Shown here: positions 36,215 through 46,210 of the stretch, in pieces
How positions within the stretch are numbered: position 1 is the stretch's first letter
Layout of the letters: every line of letters begins with the position of its first letter
The notes under the pieces: model-generated
Database searches by the model: none
Seen by the model: the letters and a program-made list of their open reading frames with translations, nothing else
What the model was told of the DNA's origin: nothing
Position numbers and translations under genes: made by a program
NCBI GenBank assembly: GCA_014799805.1
Contig: JAAVHJ010000076.1
Location: forward strand, 1 to 64,000
Reading direction: 5' to 3'
Length of the DNA: 64,000 nucleotides
Source of the DNA: Ruminococcus sp.
Lineage (GTDB): Bacteria > Bacillota > Clostridia > Oscillospirales > Ruminococcaceae

Positions 36215-37603
36215 ATGCAATATCAAGATATCATTCATGAATATTTACAGGAGCATCAACAAGAAATGCTTGCTGTATTAGAAAAATTAATTTCTATTCC
36301 AAGTGTCATGGCAGATCCAGCAAAACATGCACCATTTGGAATTGAACTCGCTAGAGCATTACAAGAAATGATGAAAATTTGTCAAGATTATGGTTTTCAA
36401 ACTGAGATGATTCAGGACTGTGTCGGAAGTGCAGATTTAGATAATAAAACGCCTAAATTAGGAATTTTATCACATTTAGATGTTGTGCCTGCTGGTGAGG
36501 GCTGGACACATGAACCTTATTGTTTGACTTACGAGCCAGAGAGCGATAAATTATATGGACGGGGGACTTCTGATGATAAAGCCCCTGCTGTCGCATCTTT
36601 ATTTGCGATGAAAGCTATCAAAGATTTAAAAATTCCGTTAAAGCATGGAGTTAGATTAATTTTCGGAACAAATGAAGAAAACGGTTCTGAAGATTTGGCT
36701 TGTTATATGCAGAATAGAACACTGCCTCCTATGGTATTTACGCCAGACGGTGATTATCCAGTCATTAATATTGAAAAAGGCATGATTAGATTAAGAATTT
36801 CTGCGAAATTTACAGATGACAAAAGCCAGATTTTATTATTACAAGCTGGTGAAGTGATTAATGCTGTTCCAGTAAAAGCAACGGCAATTGTAAAAAATAT
36901 TTCAGAAAAAGAAATTTTGAAATTTACAAAATTATTCCCAGAAATTAAATTTATTATCTCTGAAAAAAATAAAACCCTGAGAATTATCGCACAGGGCAAA
37001 TCAGCACATGCTTCTACACCAGAACAGGGACATAATGCATTAACAGCATTAATCAATTTACTTGCAAAAGTCGTGCATACTGGAGAACAAGCAGAATGTA
37101 TGAAAAAATTAGCATTTTATTATCCTTATGGTGAAATAAATGGGGAATCTCTTGGAATTTCTGCAAGTGATGAAATTTCTGGAAAATTGACATTAGTATG
37201 TAGTCTTATGCGTATGTCAGAAACTGATATTGAAGTTTATAATGATATTAGATTCCCGATTTGTTGTAAGGGAAAAAATATTATTAAAATCATACAAGAT
37301 AAGCTTGCACCTATGAAATGTGAGGCTGTTATTTGTGATGAACCTCATCATACGGACGAAAATTCAGAATTTGTACAGACGTTACTAAAAATCTATGAAC
37401 ATGTTACAGGATTAAAAGGCGAATGTTTAGCAATTGGTGGTGGTACGTATGTACATCATATTGAGGGTGGTGTTGCCTTTGGTGCAACATTTCCTGAAAT
37501 TGATGTGCATATGCACGGAGCTGACGAATTTATTAAATTAGAGCATTTTATGCTAGATGCCGAAATGATGGCACTTGCTATTACTGAACTTTGTGGAGCA
37601 TAA
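36215..37603 (+). CDS. pepV: M20-family dipeptidase (PepV/Sapep type)
   Basis: 462 residues. A zinc peptidase that cleaves dipeptides with free N-termini. Metal ligands: ILSHLDVVPAGEGW (His, Asp), YGRGTSDDKAP (Asp), FGTNEENGSED (Glu pair), PDGDYPV (Asp) and the final GGGTYVHH (His). The inserted dimer/lid domain lies at about 190-370. The start follows aaaggaga. It is cytoplasmic (no signal). Confidence 0.92.
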   Translation: MQYQDIIHEYLQEHQQEMLAVLEKLISIPSVMADPAKHAPFGIELARALQEMMKICQDYGFQTEMIQDCVGSADLDNKTPKLGILSHLDVVPAGEGWTHEPYCLTYEPESDKLYGRGTSDDKAPAVASLFAMKAIKDLKIPLKHGVRLIFGTNEENGSEDLACYMQNRTLPPMVFTPDGDYPVINIEKGMIRLRISAKFTDDKSQILLLQAGEVINAVPVKATAIVKNISEKEILKFTKLFPEIKFIISEKNKTLRIIAQGKSAHASTPEQGHNALTALINLLAKVVHTGEQAECMKKLAFYYPYGEINGESLGISASDEISGKLTLVCSLMRMSETDIEVYNDIRFPICCKGKNIIKIIQDKLAPMKCEAVICDEPHHTDENSEFVQTLLKIYEHVTGLKGECLAIGGGTYVHHIEGGVAFGATFPEIDVHMHGADEFIKLEHFMLDAEMMALAITELCGA

Positions 37604-37608
37604 AAATA

Positions 37609-37640
37609 AATTTCCCCTCAGATTAGTTTCTGAGGGGAAT
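37609..37640. terminator. Hairpin between pepV and the M23/dockerin gene
   Basis: ttcccctcaga pairs with tctgaggggaa around tagttt. The T tract is weak, but the place between convergent genes supports a terminator. Confidence 0.65.
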
Positions 37641-37647
37641 ACTTATA

Positions 37648-39561
37648 TTAACGATTAATTAGCATTTGTTTCATTAGGCAGAAGTCAAATATATTAAGCA
37701 TACCATCTTCATTGATGTCAGCAGCTTTCCAGTTTGCAAGCTCAATTTCACCTTGCAACAGCCATTTTTGAAGCATTATAATATCAGCTGTATTAAATTC
37801 ATCATCAGCATTGATATCACCTTTTATTTCAGTCTTTTCCCAATGTGTATATAAATTCAAATTTTCGATGTTAGGAATCACAGAACCTATTTTATATTCT
37901 TCTCCACCATTTTTTTCTGTATACCAGCCTTTAAATTGATAGCCAGATTTGCTCATAGTCGGTAATATAAACTCATCTAATTCTTTGCCTGATGGAACTG
38001 TGTATTCCGCTAAATATTCATCATCATCATATAATTTAATATGACATTGATTTGCTTTTACAGTAATATTAAGCGTTACACTTCCAATTGTTTTATCATC
38101 TAGTGTTACAAAAAATCTGCAATTGCCACTCCCAACAGACAATGGTTTAATTTCATAAGTTATGATAGCACAAGAACTTGATTTTTTAGCGTCAGTATAA
38201 TCAATTGCAACAATATTATCACATTGTGACATGTCCCAGTCAATCAATCCGCCATTGGTTACTTCGCCATTTATAGTAAGAACAACTGTTGCATTTTGGT
38301 CAGGCGTAAGTTCAATATCATTTTCTGATAAACTCAAATCATAAGTAATGTCTTTTTTCTTGACTGAAACTGTTTTTGTATCTGTCAGACTTCCTTCGCC
38401 TTCTTTTGAGCCAATTGGTGTTGCATATGTCGTAATGCTATATTCTCCTGATTGTTCTGCAATAAATGAATAGGATGTGTCTTTGTTCATTGTCCCTCCG
38501 TAAATCCAAGTACCATCTGGTGCAATAAGATTTAGCCAATAATGAGAAAGATTAGAATCATTTGGTGAAGCCGTCCAAGAAATATAAACAGTATCCCCCA
38601 CAAAATAAGATGATTTATCAAAAGAGATTGTAGGCGTTTCTAATTGTGGACTTGCGTTAGAACCATTTCTTAGTACTTCAACTAATTTATTAATCGTATT
38701 CACTCCTGCGATACCATCAGCAGCTAAACCATATGCATTTTGAAAATTAATGACAGCTTGCTTTGTTCCTGAACCAAAAATACCATCAACAGCAAGACCA
38801 GCATTATTCGCTTTGTTCAATGCAGTTTGAAGCCAGCTTACGCCACTGCCTCTTGAACCTGATGATAAATAGGGGCTACCACTTGGGCGAGGGTAATTTA
38901 TGCCTAATTCTTCGTCATTGGGAATAGGATCAGAGCCTAATCTTTGAAGAAAAGTCGGGTCGAGCAAATCCTGTCTTCTACAAAATTTTTTCGCTTCTAC
39001 ATACCAATATGTCGTGTTAGAAGTATTGGTTAGGGAACCAGAAGCTGTTCCAAGATATAATTCAAGATGAAGCATATGACTTTTAGCAGAAGAGGTATTA
39101 GCAATTACTGTAGCTATCTGTTGCCCTTTTTCAACCCTGTCACCAGAACGAAGAGAAGTACTAATTTCGCAATATCTAGCAACACTGCCATCATCATTTT
39201 TTACACTAATTGCCTGTGTTCCAGCATAAAAATTACCGCTGAATTCTTCGACATAACCGCCTGTCATGGCATAAACAGGTGTTCCAACAGCACAAACATA
39301 ATCATTTGCCGCATGTTTTCTGTCTGTTCCTGAGCGGTTTGCACCAAAATATCTTGAACCAATATTAGGGTCTTCATAGTATGCCTGAATTGGTTTTGTC
39401 CAATTATTAAGTGCATAATTTTCAAAATCTGATACAGATGACCAACTAGCATTTGCATTTATTTTATTATCTAATTCTGGATAGGAAACTAGAAATAATA
39501 AAATCATTACTAAAAAAAAGCTAATTAATTTTGTTATTTTTTTCTTTTTTGTTTTTAGCAT
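37648..39561 (-). CDS. Secreted M23-like wall peptidase with dockerin
   Basis: About 637 residues. Signal peptide to about residue 35. M23-type domain (about 55-185) with the zinc motif RKHAANDY and a second motif HMLHLELYLG, in which the first His of the usual H-x-H is replaced by Met. A peptidoglycan-binding domain follows (about 240-300, LQTALN...AVDGIFGSGT...NFQNAYGL...GIAGVNTI), then Ig-like regions, an InlB-type repeat (about 515-575, FKGWYTEKNGGEEY), and a type I dockerin (about 580-637, GDINADDEFNTADI and DINEDGMLNIFDF). ATG at 39561 has agagg 8 bases upstream. Confidence 0.9.
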   Translation of the reverse strand: MLKTKKKKITKLISFFLVMILLFLVSYPELDNKINANASWSSVSDFENYALNNWTKPIQAYYEDPNIGSRYFGANRSGTDRKHAANDYVCAVGTPVYAMTGGYVEEFSGNFYAGTQAISVKNDDGSVARYCEISTSLRSGDRVEKGQQIATVIANTSSAKSHMLHLELYLGTASGSLTNTSNTTYWYVEAKKFCRRQDLLDPTFLQRLGSDPIPNDEELGINYPRPSGSPYLSSGSRGSGVSWLQTALNKANNAGLAVDGIFGSGTKQAVINFQNAYGLAADGIAGVNTINKLVEVLRNGSNASPQLETPTISFDKSSYFVGDTVYISWTASPNDSNLSHYWLNLIAPDGTWIYGGTMNKDTSYSFIAEQSGEYSITTYATPIGSKEGEGSLTDTKTVSVKKKDITYDLSLSENDIELTPDQNATVVLTINGEVTNGGLIDWDMSQCDNIVAIDYTDAKKSSSCAIITYEIKPLSVGSGNCRFFVTLDDKTIGSVTLNITVKANQCHIKLYDDDEYLAEYTVPSGKELDEFILPTMSKSGYQFKGWYTEKNGGEEYKIGSVIPNIENLNLYTHWEKTEIKGDINADDEFNTADIIMLQKWLLQGEIELANWKAADINEDGMLNIFDFCLMKQMLINR

Positions 39562-39694
39562 GTGCAATTCCTCTCTATAATTTTTTAAATTAATTTAATA
39601 TATATTATATTTTATTTTTAGTAATTTGTAAAGATATTTTTATTAAATTTGGATGATTGCCTAAAATGAATTAGCTATGATTGGCAAAAATAAA

Positions 39695-39737
39695 TAAAAA
39701 AAAGCTGAAGGCTTATCATAAAGCTTCCAACTTTTCT
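39695..39737 (-). terminator. Terminator of the tRNA-Ser pair
   Basis: On the minus strand, aagttggaagcttta pairs imperfectly with taagccttcagctt and leads into T8. Confidence 0.75.
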
Positions 39738-39745
39738 AAATTCAA

Positions 39746-39835
39746 CGCGGAAGGAGGGATTTGAACCCTCGCGTCGCTTCTTACACGGCCTACTCCCTTA
39801 GCAGGGGAGCCCCTTCACCACTTGGGTACTTCCGC
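39746..39835 (-). tRNA. tRNA-Ser (anticodon GCT)
   Basis: 90 bases with a long variable arm, acceptor gcggaag/cttccgc, anticodon loop ctGCTaa and T loop ggttcaaatcc; discriminator G. No encoded CCA. Decodes AGC/AGT. Confidence 0.95.
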
Positions 39836-39861
39836 AAATGCATGAATGATAAAAATATACA

Positions 39862-39948
<87 letters not shown>

Positions 39949-39977
39949 AAATATGATTTACTTGAATCAGCTTATTT

Positions 39978-40006
39978 ATTATAGCATATTTTAAATGATT
40001 TGTCAA
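39978..40006 (-). promoter_or_regulatory. Promoter of the tRNA-Ser pair
   Basis: Minus strand TTGACA (40001-40006), 17 bases, TATAAT (39978-39983) with TGC extension. Confidence 0.87.
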
Positions 40007-40065
40007 GGGTTTTTTTGAAAAAAATCTAAAAAATTTTGCAGTAAAGAATTTTTATAGGAAAACGC

Positions 40066-40094
40066 TTGCATTTTATCTGAAAAAATGATATAAT
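40066..40094 (+). promoter_or_regulatory. Promoter of recJ
   Basis: TTGCAT (40066-40071), 17 bases, TATAAT (40089-40094). Confidence 0.7.
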
Positions 40095-40129
40095 AGAGAA
40101 TAAATTTCTTTTCATGAGGGGGATTATCA

Positions 40130-42157
40130 ATGAAAAAATGGAATATTTGCAAAACAGATGCCGAAAATATAGCAGATTTAAAAGCCAAAAGTGATTTATC
40201 AGAATTATGTTGCAAAGTGCTTTCTGCACAAGGATATAAAAATATAGAACAAGCAGCATCTGTTTTGAACTGTCATGAATTAAGTGACCCGTTTTTGATT
40301 TGTGATATGAGAAAAGCGGCAGATTTCATCAATCAGGCAATAGAAGAGAATAAAAAAATTTGTGTCTATGGTGATTATGACTGTGATGGTGTCATGTCAA
40401 CGGTTATTTTATATTCGTTTTTGTCAGAAATGGGTGCAAATGTTGTTTGGAGAATTCCTGAACGAAGTGAGGGCTATGGCTTAAATAAAAATGCTGTTCA
40501 TGAAATGTATGCAGACGGTGTAGAATTAATTGTTACTGTTGATAATGGTATCTCAGCGATTCAGGAAGCCAGGCTAATTCAAGAATTAGGCATGGAGCTG
40601 ATTATTACAGACCATCATCAACCTGGCGAAGAATTACCAGAAGCACTTGCAATTGTAGATGCTCATAGAATGGATAATGTCTCACCATTCAGATTATATT
40701 GCGGAGCAGGTATTGCCTTATTATTAGTTGCCGCTATGAATGATGGAGATTTGCAAATGGCAATGGAACAATTCGGCGATTTAGCAGCAATTGCGACAAT
40801 TGGGGATATTGTTCCATTAACTAGCGAAAATAGATTTTTAGTTCAGCGAGGAATGGAATATTTAGAAAATACGGAAAGAGTTGGTTTAATTGCTTTGCGT
40901 GAAGTGAGTGGATTAACAAATAAACCATTAAATTCCAGTAGTATTGCATTTACAATTACACCAAGAATTAATGCTGCAGGAAGACTTGCGTCCCCAAAAC
41001 TTGCAGTAGAATTATTACTGGAAGAAAATCCCGAAAAAGCTAAATTAATTGCACAAGAGTTACAGCAGATTAATTCCAATCGTCAGGAATGTGGAGCTGA
41101 AATTGTAAAAGAAATTGAACAGCAAATTCTAGAACAGCCAATGCTTTTACATGAAAGAGTATTAGTATTTGCTGGAAAAGATTGGAATGCTGGTATTATT
41201 GGCATTGTTGCTTCTAAAATGCAGGAACGTTTTGGAAAGCCTTGCTTTATGATAGCTATACAGGATGGCTATGGGAGAGGTTCGGCAAGAAGTTTCGGGT
41301 CTTTTCACGTATTTAAAGCTTTAACAGCTTGTGCAGAGTTATTGGAAAAATTCGGTGGTCATCCTTCTGCTGGGGGATTTTCTCTAAAAGAAGAAAATAT
41401 TCCAGCGTTTAAGAAAGCATTAGCAGAATATTCTAAAATACATCACCCAGATATGCCTTTTATGGAAATACAAGTTGCAGGTTTGTTACAGCCTGATATG
41501 ATAACGCTTCAGGCAGTAGAAAGTTTAAATCAGCTGGAACCATTTGGAGAAGGAAATCCAGAGCCAATATTTTTGGCGGAACATGTGCGAGTACAGGAAA
41601 TACAGCAAACTATGAAAGGCTTGCATACGAAAATGAAAATTCAACTCCAAGGAAAAAGCTATTCCGCAATGTTATTTGGAAAGACGCCTGAACAGACTGG
41701 CATTATTGCAGGAAATAATTATCACATGCTGACAAGCTTAAATTTAAATCATTATAATGGCAGAACTTCTGTGACGTTAAATATACACGAAGTCAGACCA
41801 GTTGGACTACAGCAAATGAAAATTCTAAATGCAATGCAGGTCTATGATAAATATTGCCGTGAAGAAGAATTGCCAAAAGAGTATTATCAAGCAATGTGTC
41901 CTACCAGACAGGAGTTAATTATCATTTATCAGGAAATTGCTAAGAAACCTATTACAGCAGAAGCATTATTTCCAGCAATCACAGATAAAAATATTAATTA
42001 TTGCAAATTATTAATTGCATTGGATATTTTTGCAGAATTGAAATTAATAGCTTTAAATCCTGTGACAAATTTGGCAGCGTTATTGCCTGTACAAAAAAAA
42101 GTAAATCTCGATGATTCGCAAATTCTTTCTAATTTGAAAAAATATTGTGAAAATTGA
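40130..42157 (+). CDS. recJ: Single-stranded-DNA-specific exonuclease RecJ
   Basis: 675 residues. DHH-family 5'-3' exonuclease for recombination and mismatch repair. Manganese motifs: VYGDYDCDGVMST, TVDNGIS, ITDHHQPGEELP, and DHHA1 motif GRGSARSFGSFH with KFGGHPSAGGFS. A C-terminal OB fold follows (about 440-560) and an additional helical tail (about 565-675). ATG preceded by gagggga. Standalone promoter; the rel gene follows after 86 bases. Confidence 0.95.
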   Translation: MKKWNICKTDAENIADLKAKSDLSELCCKVLSAQGYKNIEQAASVLNCHELSDPFLICDMRKAADFINQAIEENKKICVYGDYDCDGVMSTVILYSFLSEMGANVVWRIPERSEGYGLNKNAVHEMYADGVELIVTVDNGISAIQEARLIQELGMELIITDHHQPGEELPEALAIVDAHRMDNVSPFRLYCGAGIALLLVAAMNDGDLQMAMEQFGDLAAIATIGDIVPLTSENRFLVQRGMEYLENTERVGLIALREVSGLTNKPLNSSSIAFTITPRINAAGRLASPKLAVELLLEENPEKAKLIAQELQQINSNRQECGAEIVKEIEQQILEQPMLLHERVLVFAGKDWNAGIIGIVASKMQERFGKPCFMIAIQDGYGRGSARSFGSFHVFKALTACAELLEKFGGHPSAGGFSLKEENIPAFKKALAEYSKIHHPDMPFMEIQVAGLLQPDMITLQAVESLNQLEPFGEGNPEPIFLAEHVRVQEIQQTMKGLHTKMKIQLQGKSYSAMLFGKTPEQTGIIAGNNYHMLTSLNLNHYNGRTSVTLNIHEVRPVGLQQMKILNAMQVYDKYCREEELPKEYYQAMCPTRQELIIIYQEIAKKPITAEALFPAITDKNINYCKLLIALDIFAELKLIALNPVTNLAALLPVQKKVNLDDSQILSNLKKYCEN

Positions 42158-42243
42158 AATATTTAATAATTTTTAATTAATAAAATTTATAAAAATATCA
42201 GAAATTTTAAAATATTTGATATTACTTTAAGGAGGTTTTATTT

Positions 42244-44454
42244 GTGAAAGAGGACAGAGTTGTAACGTTTGATATGCTGATGCAGAAGATTTTAAACGGC
42301 GAAAAACAGTATGATTTCAGTAAAATTAAATCTGCTTATCATTTCGCTGAAAAGGCACATGAGGGACAATTCCGTTCCTCTGGACAGCCATATATTATTC
42401 ATCCGCTTGCTGTTGCAGATATTTTGTTAGATTTGGGAATGGATACAGATACAGTCTGTGCAGCATTATTACATGATGTTGTAGAAGATACACCTGCGAC
42501 TTATGAACAGCTCAGAAAATTATTCGGCAGAGATGTTGCGGATTTAGTAGACGGTGTAACAAAATTGAAAAAAGTGCCGATTTTTAACAGAGACCAACAA
42601 AAAGCACAAGATATTTGTAAAATTCTGATTGCTATGAAGCAAGATATTCGTGTCATGATTATTAAGCTTAGTGACAGATTGCATAATATGCGTACACTGA
42701 GTTATAGACCACCTCATAAACAACGTAATACAGCCTATGAAACCATGAATATTTATGCACCTATTGCAGGTCGTCTTGGAATTGAAACATTACATGAAGA
42801 ATTGGAAGATTTGTCTTTTTATTATTTAGACCCTTATTCTTATGCGGAAATTGAAAAATTATTAGAAATTAATAAGCAAGAACGGGAAAATTTTATTGAT
42901 TTAATCAAAAAAAGAATTGCAGAACGTTTGCAACAGGAAAATTCGATTATTTTTGCAAGAGAACCACAAATCAGCGGGCGGGTAAAAAGCTTATATGGCT
43001 TATATAAAAAAGTATTCGTGAATCATAAAGATTTTAATGATGTCTATGATAAATATGCTGTTCGTGTGATTGTTTCTACTGTGCCAGAATGTTATGCAGT
43101 CTTAGGTATTATTCATGATATGTTTAGACCTATTCCTAATCGATTTAAAGATTATATTCAGTCGCCTAAAAAAAATAATTATAAATCTTTGCATACGACA
43201 GTCATTGGACGTGAAGGAATCCCGTTTGAAGTACAAATTCGTACATGGGATATGCACAAAACAGCAGAATACGGCATTGCGGCACATTGGAAATACAAAG
43301 AAGGTATTCACGGCAAAGATAAAATGGAAGATTATTTAACTTGGGTACGTGAAGTATTGGAAGCACAGCAGACTTCTGATGATGTAGAAGAAATTGTAAA
43401 AAATATCAAAGATGAACTTGCACCAGAAAGTATTGTTGTTGCTATGACACCAAAAGGTGATACTGTTTCTTTGCCCATTGGTGCAACACCGATTGATTTT
43501 GCCTATGAAATTCATACACAAGTAGGTCATGGTATGATGAGTGCAAAAGTGAATGGTCATATTGTGCCATTAGATTATAAATTACAAACAGGGCAGATTT
43601 GTGAAATCATGACAAGTAAAGCCCCTGATAAAGGTCCTAACAGAGCTTGGTTGGATATTGCAAGAACAACAAAAGCAAAATCTAAAATTCGCTCTTGGTT
43701 CAAAAAAGAACGCAGAGAAGAAAATATTGAAACGGGGCGTGCAATGCTTGAAAAAGCATTCCAACGCTGTCGCATTCGTATTCCAGAAGAAGATTACGAA
43801 AAATTCCTGGAAGATGACATGAAACGTCATAATTGTAATACACTAGATGATTTTTATGCATCAATTGGCTATGGTGGCATTACAATTCAGAAATTTGTGC
43901 CACGTTGGAAAGATTTATATCATAAGTTATATTGTCAAGATGATACACCAGCGAAATTGCCAATTATTCAGCCTGCTTCTAGAAGCAAAAAAAGCAGAAT
44001 TATTTTAGATGAAATTCAGGATTGTGTGTATAAATTTTCACAATGCTGTAATCCATTACCAGGAGACGAAATTGTTGGCTTTATCACAAGAGGCGGACAC
44101 GGCATTTCTGTTCATACAACTTCTTGTGTGAATTATAAAGCTATGCTTGGCAGAAATAATCCTGAAGAATTAGAACGCTGGATGGACGTACAATGGACAG
44201 ATAATCAAGAAACTACGATGCAGACTAGTATTGAAATTATTGCACTTGACCGTATCGGCTTAATGTTTGATATTACAGCAATTCTTACAGAAGCAAGAAT
44301 TCCGATTGTACATTCTTCGTCAAGAAATCTGAAAAACGGCAATGCCATTGTCGATATTTGCCTGATGATTGTGAATAAATCACAATTGACAGCTATTTTT
44401 GATAGAATTAGAAAAGTCAAGGGTGTTCTTACTGTGGAAAGAGCATCAAATTAA
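42244..44454 (+). CDS. rel: Bifunctional (p)ppGpp synthetase/hydrolase
   Basis: 736 residues. It makes and degrades the stringent-response alarmone. Hydrolase HD domain (about 40-185, LLHDVVEDT), synthetase domain (about 230-345, YKSLHTTVIGREGIPFEVQIRT), TGS domain (about 395-455, VVAMTPKGDTVSLPIGATPIDFAYEIHT), zinc/helical region with CCNPLPGDEIVGFITRG, and a C-terminal ACT domain (about 660-735). Both active sites look intact. GTG start behind a strong aaggagg site. Confidence 0.95.
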   Translation: MKEDRVVTFDMLMQKILNGEKQYDFSKIKSAYHFAEKAHEGQFRSSGQPYIIHPLAVADILLDLGMDTDTVCAALLHDVVEDTPATYEQLRKLFGRDVADLVDGVTKLKKVPIFNRDQQKAQDICKILIAMKQDIRVMIIKLSDRLHNMRTLSYRPPHKQRNTAYETMNIYAPIAGRLGIETLHEELEDLSFYYLDPYSYAEIEKLLEINKQERENFIDLIKKRIAERLQQENSIIFAREPQISGRVKSLYGLYKKVFVNHKDFNDVYDKYAVRVIVSTVPECYAVLGIIHDMFRPIPNRFKDYIQSPKKNNYKSLHTTVIGREGIPFEVQIRTWDMHKTAEYGIAAHWKYKEGIHGKDKMEDYLTWVREVLEAQQTSDDVEEIVKNIKDELAPESIVVAMTPKGDTVSLPIGATPIDFAYEIHTQVGHGMMSAKVNGHIVPLDYKLQTGQICEIMTSKAPDKGPNRAWLDIARTTKAKSKIRSWFKKERREENIETGRAMLEKAFQRCRIRIPEEDYEKFLEDDMKRHNCNTLDDFYASIGYGGITIQKFVPRWKDLYHKLYCQDDTPAKLPIIQPASRSKKSRIILDEIQDCVYKFSQCCNPLPGDEIVGFITRGGHGISVHTTSCVNYKAMLGRNNPEELERWMDVQWTDNQETTMQTSIEIIALDRIGLMFDITAILTEARIPIVHSSSRNLKNGNAIVDICLMIVNKSQLTAIFDRIRKVKGVLTVERASN

Positions 44455-44545
44455 TTTTATTAAATCTTTAGTATTCAGCTCCTATTTTTATAATATTATT
44501 ACAGTTCTAGGGGCTGAATGCTATGTACAAAGGAGATTTTAAAAT

Positions 44546-44878
44546 TTGATAACTATTTATTTTTCACTTGATGACGAATTATCAGAATTTGAAGCAATTA
44601 ACAAAGGTTATCGAAATGATGTTTATGCAGTGATTGATAAAAAAATATTTCAATTAAATATTTATACACCAATTAGATTAATACAAGATTTTGAAATAGA
44701 AATAAGATATTATGGATTTTATCCAGTTGATAATAATCTTGTTCTTGTTACAAATACAGACAAAAAGACAATTATTTCTACAGTTTTAAATTTATATGCG
44801 AATCATTATTTTAATGATTTTAATGACATAAAGTCTGTTACAGAAAAACAAATTGATTCTTTCATAAAAGTGTACTGA
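44546..44878 (+). CDS. Hypothetical small protein
   Basis: 110 residues, soluble, acidic, TTG start with aaaggag about 10 bases upstream. The order of strands and helices (YFSLDDELSEFEAIN; NLVLVTNTDKKTIISTV) does not match a family I know. It is the first of a run of small uncharacterised genes (44546-48527) on the same strand. Confidence 0.68.
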   Translation: MITIYFSLDDELSEFEAINKGYRNDVYAVIDKKIFQLNIYTPIRLIQDFEIEIRYYGFYPVDNNLVLVTNTDKKTIISTVLNLYANHYFNDFNDIKSVTEKQIDSFIKVY

Positions 44879-44911
44879 ATATTATTAATAAACATAGGGG
44901 GAATGAATTTC

Positions 44912-45253
44912 ATGGAATTTGAATTTGATTTTCCGTTTGAAGCTTTTGAAGCTTCTGAAGAAATTATTCAATCAATTATGCATGAAAAATCTATCTCACA
45001 TGAAAAAGCGTATTATATTGCATATCAAGAACAATGGAAATGGAAAAGAAGGGCTTTGCAATTAGAAACAAGATGTTTATCCGCAATGATAGAACGCTTA
45101 CTGCCCGAATTTAAATGCAAGTTTTGGAAAATAATTATTGAATTTGTTTCTACTCCAGAATATTTATCTCCAAAGAATTTTACAGGTGTGTGTGTGGTGC
45201 AATATCCATTTCATTTAGACTGGTATTGCAAACAAACTGAGCTAAATAAATAA
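44912..45253 (+). CDS. Hypothetical protein, possibly truncated
   Basis: 113 residues starting at the second ATG, 10 bases after a ggggg run. Helical N-terminal part with HEKAYYIAYQEQWKWKRRALQLETR, ending YPFHLDWYCKQTELNK. It is followed at once by a frame that is broken by a stop (45264-45641) and has no start of its own, so the two may be parts of one decayed gene of about 240 codons. Confidence 0.55.
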   Translation: MEFEFDFPFEAFEASEEIIQSIMHEKSISHEKAYYIAYQEQWKWKRRALQLETRCLSAMIERLLPEFKCKFWKIIIEFVSTPEYLSPKNFTGVCVVQYPFHLDWYCKQTELNK

Positions 45254-45263
45254 ATTAATTTAT

Positions 45264-45641
45264 TTGACAAATTGTGCAGAAAATGCAATCTTGCAAATTA
45301 AAAAGGAAGTACCAAATATTTCTGATTATTTTTATCCAGTATTTCACAAAATAAAATCTAGTAATTATGATAATATTTGGACTTGGCATGAAATTATTTA
45401 TAGTCCTTAAAAAACATATTCCGCATATGTGCAAATCGTACATACTATGAAAGATGTTACAGCATATGCAATTATTAAGCACACTAACACTGAAAATACC
45501 CAAAAAATAAAGATTTTTTCAGAAATTCCAGACGAGAGGGCATATGCTGTATATTTAGGCAAGCTTAAATTTATCAATGAAACAACTTTGCAATTACGGA
45601 ATCAATCTGGAGATATTATTTTTACTACTGAGTATAATTAA
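45264..45641 (+). pseudogene. Frame interrupted by an in-frame TAA
   Basis: Reading from TTG at 45264 gives 48 sensible codons (ENAILQIKKEVPNISDYFYPVF, then WTWHEIIYSP), a TAA at 45408-45410, then 77 more codons in the same frame (KTYSAYVQIVHTMKDV to FTTEYN). A single G-to-T change (GAA to TAA) would explain it. No ribosome-binding site precedes the TTG. A shorter frame from GTG at 45429 (70 codons) could still be translated. No family is recognised. Confidence 0.6.
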
Positions 45642-45662
45642 TAAACATAAGGGGGAATTTTT

Positions 45663-46208
45663 ATGAAATTTGAAAATTTTCTAGGGCATTTCCAAACGAT
45701 TACCAGACATAGACATGAAGTCATTAAAAATTGCCAAAAAGCAGGCATTTTCTGGCAGGGATTACAGCATGACTTGTCAAAATATTCTCTCACAGAATTT
45801 ATTGCAGGTGTGAAATATTATCAGGGCAATCGTAGTCCGAATGAACAAGAACGTTTTGAAAATGGCTATTCTGTTGCGTGGATGCACCATAAAGGCAGAA
45901 ATAAACATCATTTTGAATATTGGACAGATTATTCTGCGACTACTAGACAGCTTGAACCTGTCAAAATGCCATTGCGATATGTTGCAGAAATGTTCTGTGA
46001 TAGAGTTGCTGCAAGTAAAATTTATAACGGCAAACATTATAAAAATTCAGACCCCTTGCGTTATTTTCTAAAAGGCAAGCCAAAACGTAAAATTCACCCT
46101 GAAACAGCAAAATTTTTAGAAATTTTGCTAAAAATGCTTGCTTTAAAAGGCGAAGATTTTACATTTGCGTGGTTGTGTTGGTATTTACAAACACATGAGG
46201 AGTATTAA
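45663..46208 (+). CDS. DUF5662 family protein
   Basis: 181 residues, soluble. The pattern RHRHEVIKNCQKAGIFWQGLQHDLSKYSLTEF followed by AWMHHKGRNKHHFEYW is that of DUF5662, a conserved family rich in His and Asp that could bind metal (HD-like); function unknown. aaggggga precedes the ATG. It is 2 bases upstream of the next gene, so they are co-transcribed. Confidence 0.82.
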   Translation: MKFENFLGHFQTITRHRHEVIKNCQKAGIFWQGLQHDLSKYSLTEFIAGVKYYQGNRSPNEQERFENGYSVAWMHHKGRNKHHFEYWTDYSATTRQLEPVKMPLRYVAEMFCDRVAASKIYNGKHYKNSDPLRYFLKGKPKRKIHPETAKFLEILLKMLALKGEDFTFAWLCWYLQTHEEY

Positions 46209-46210
46209 TT

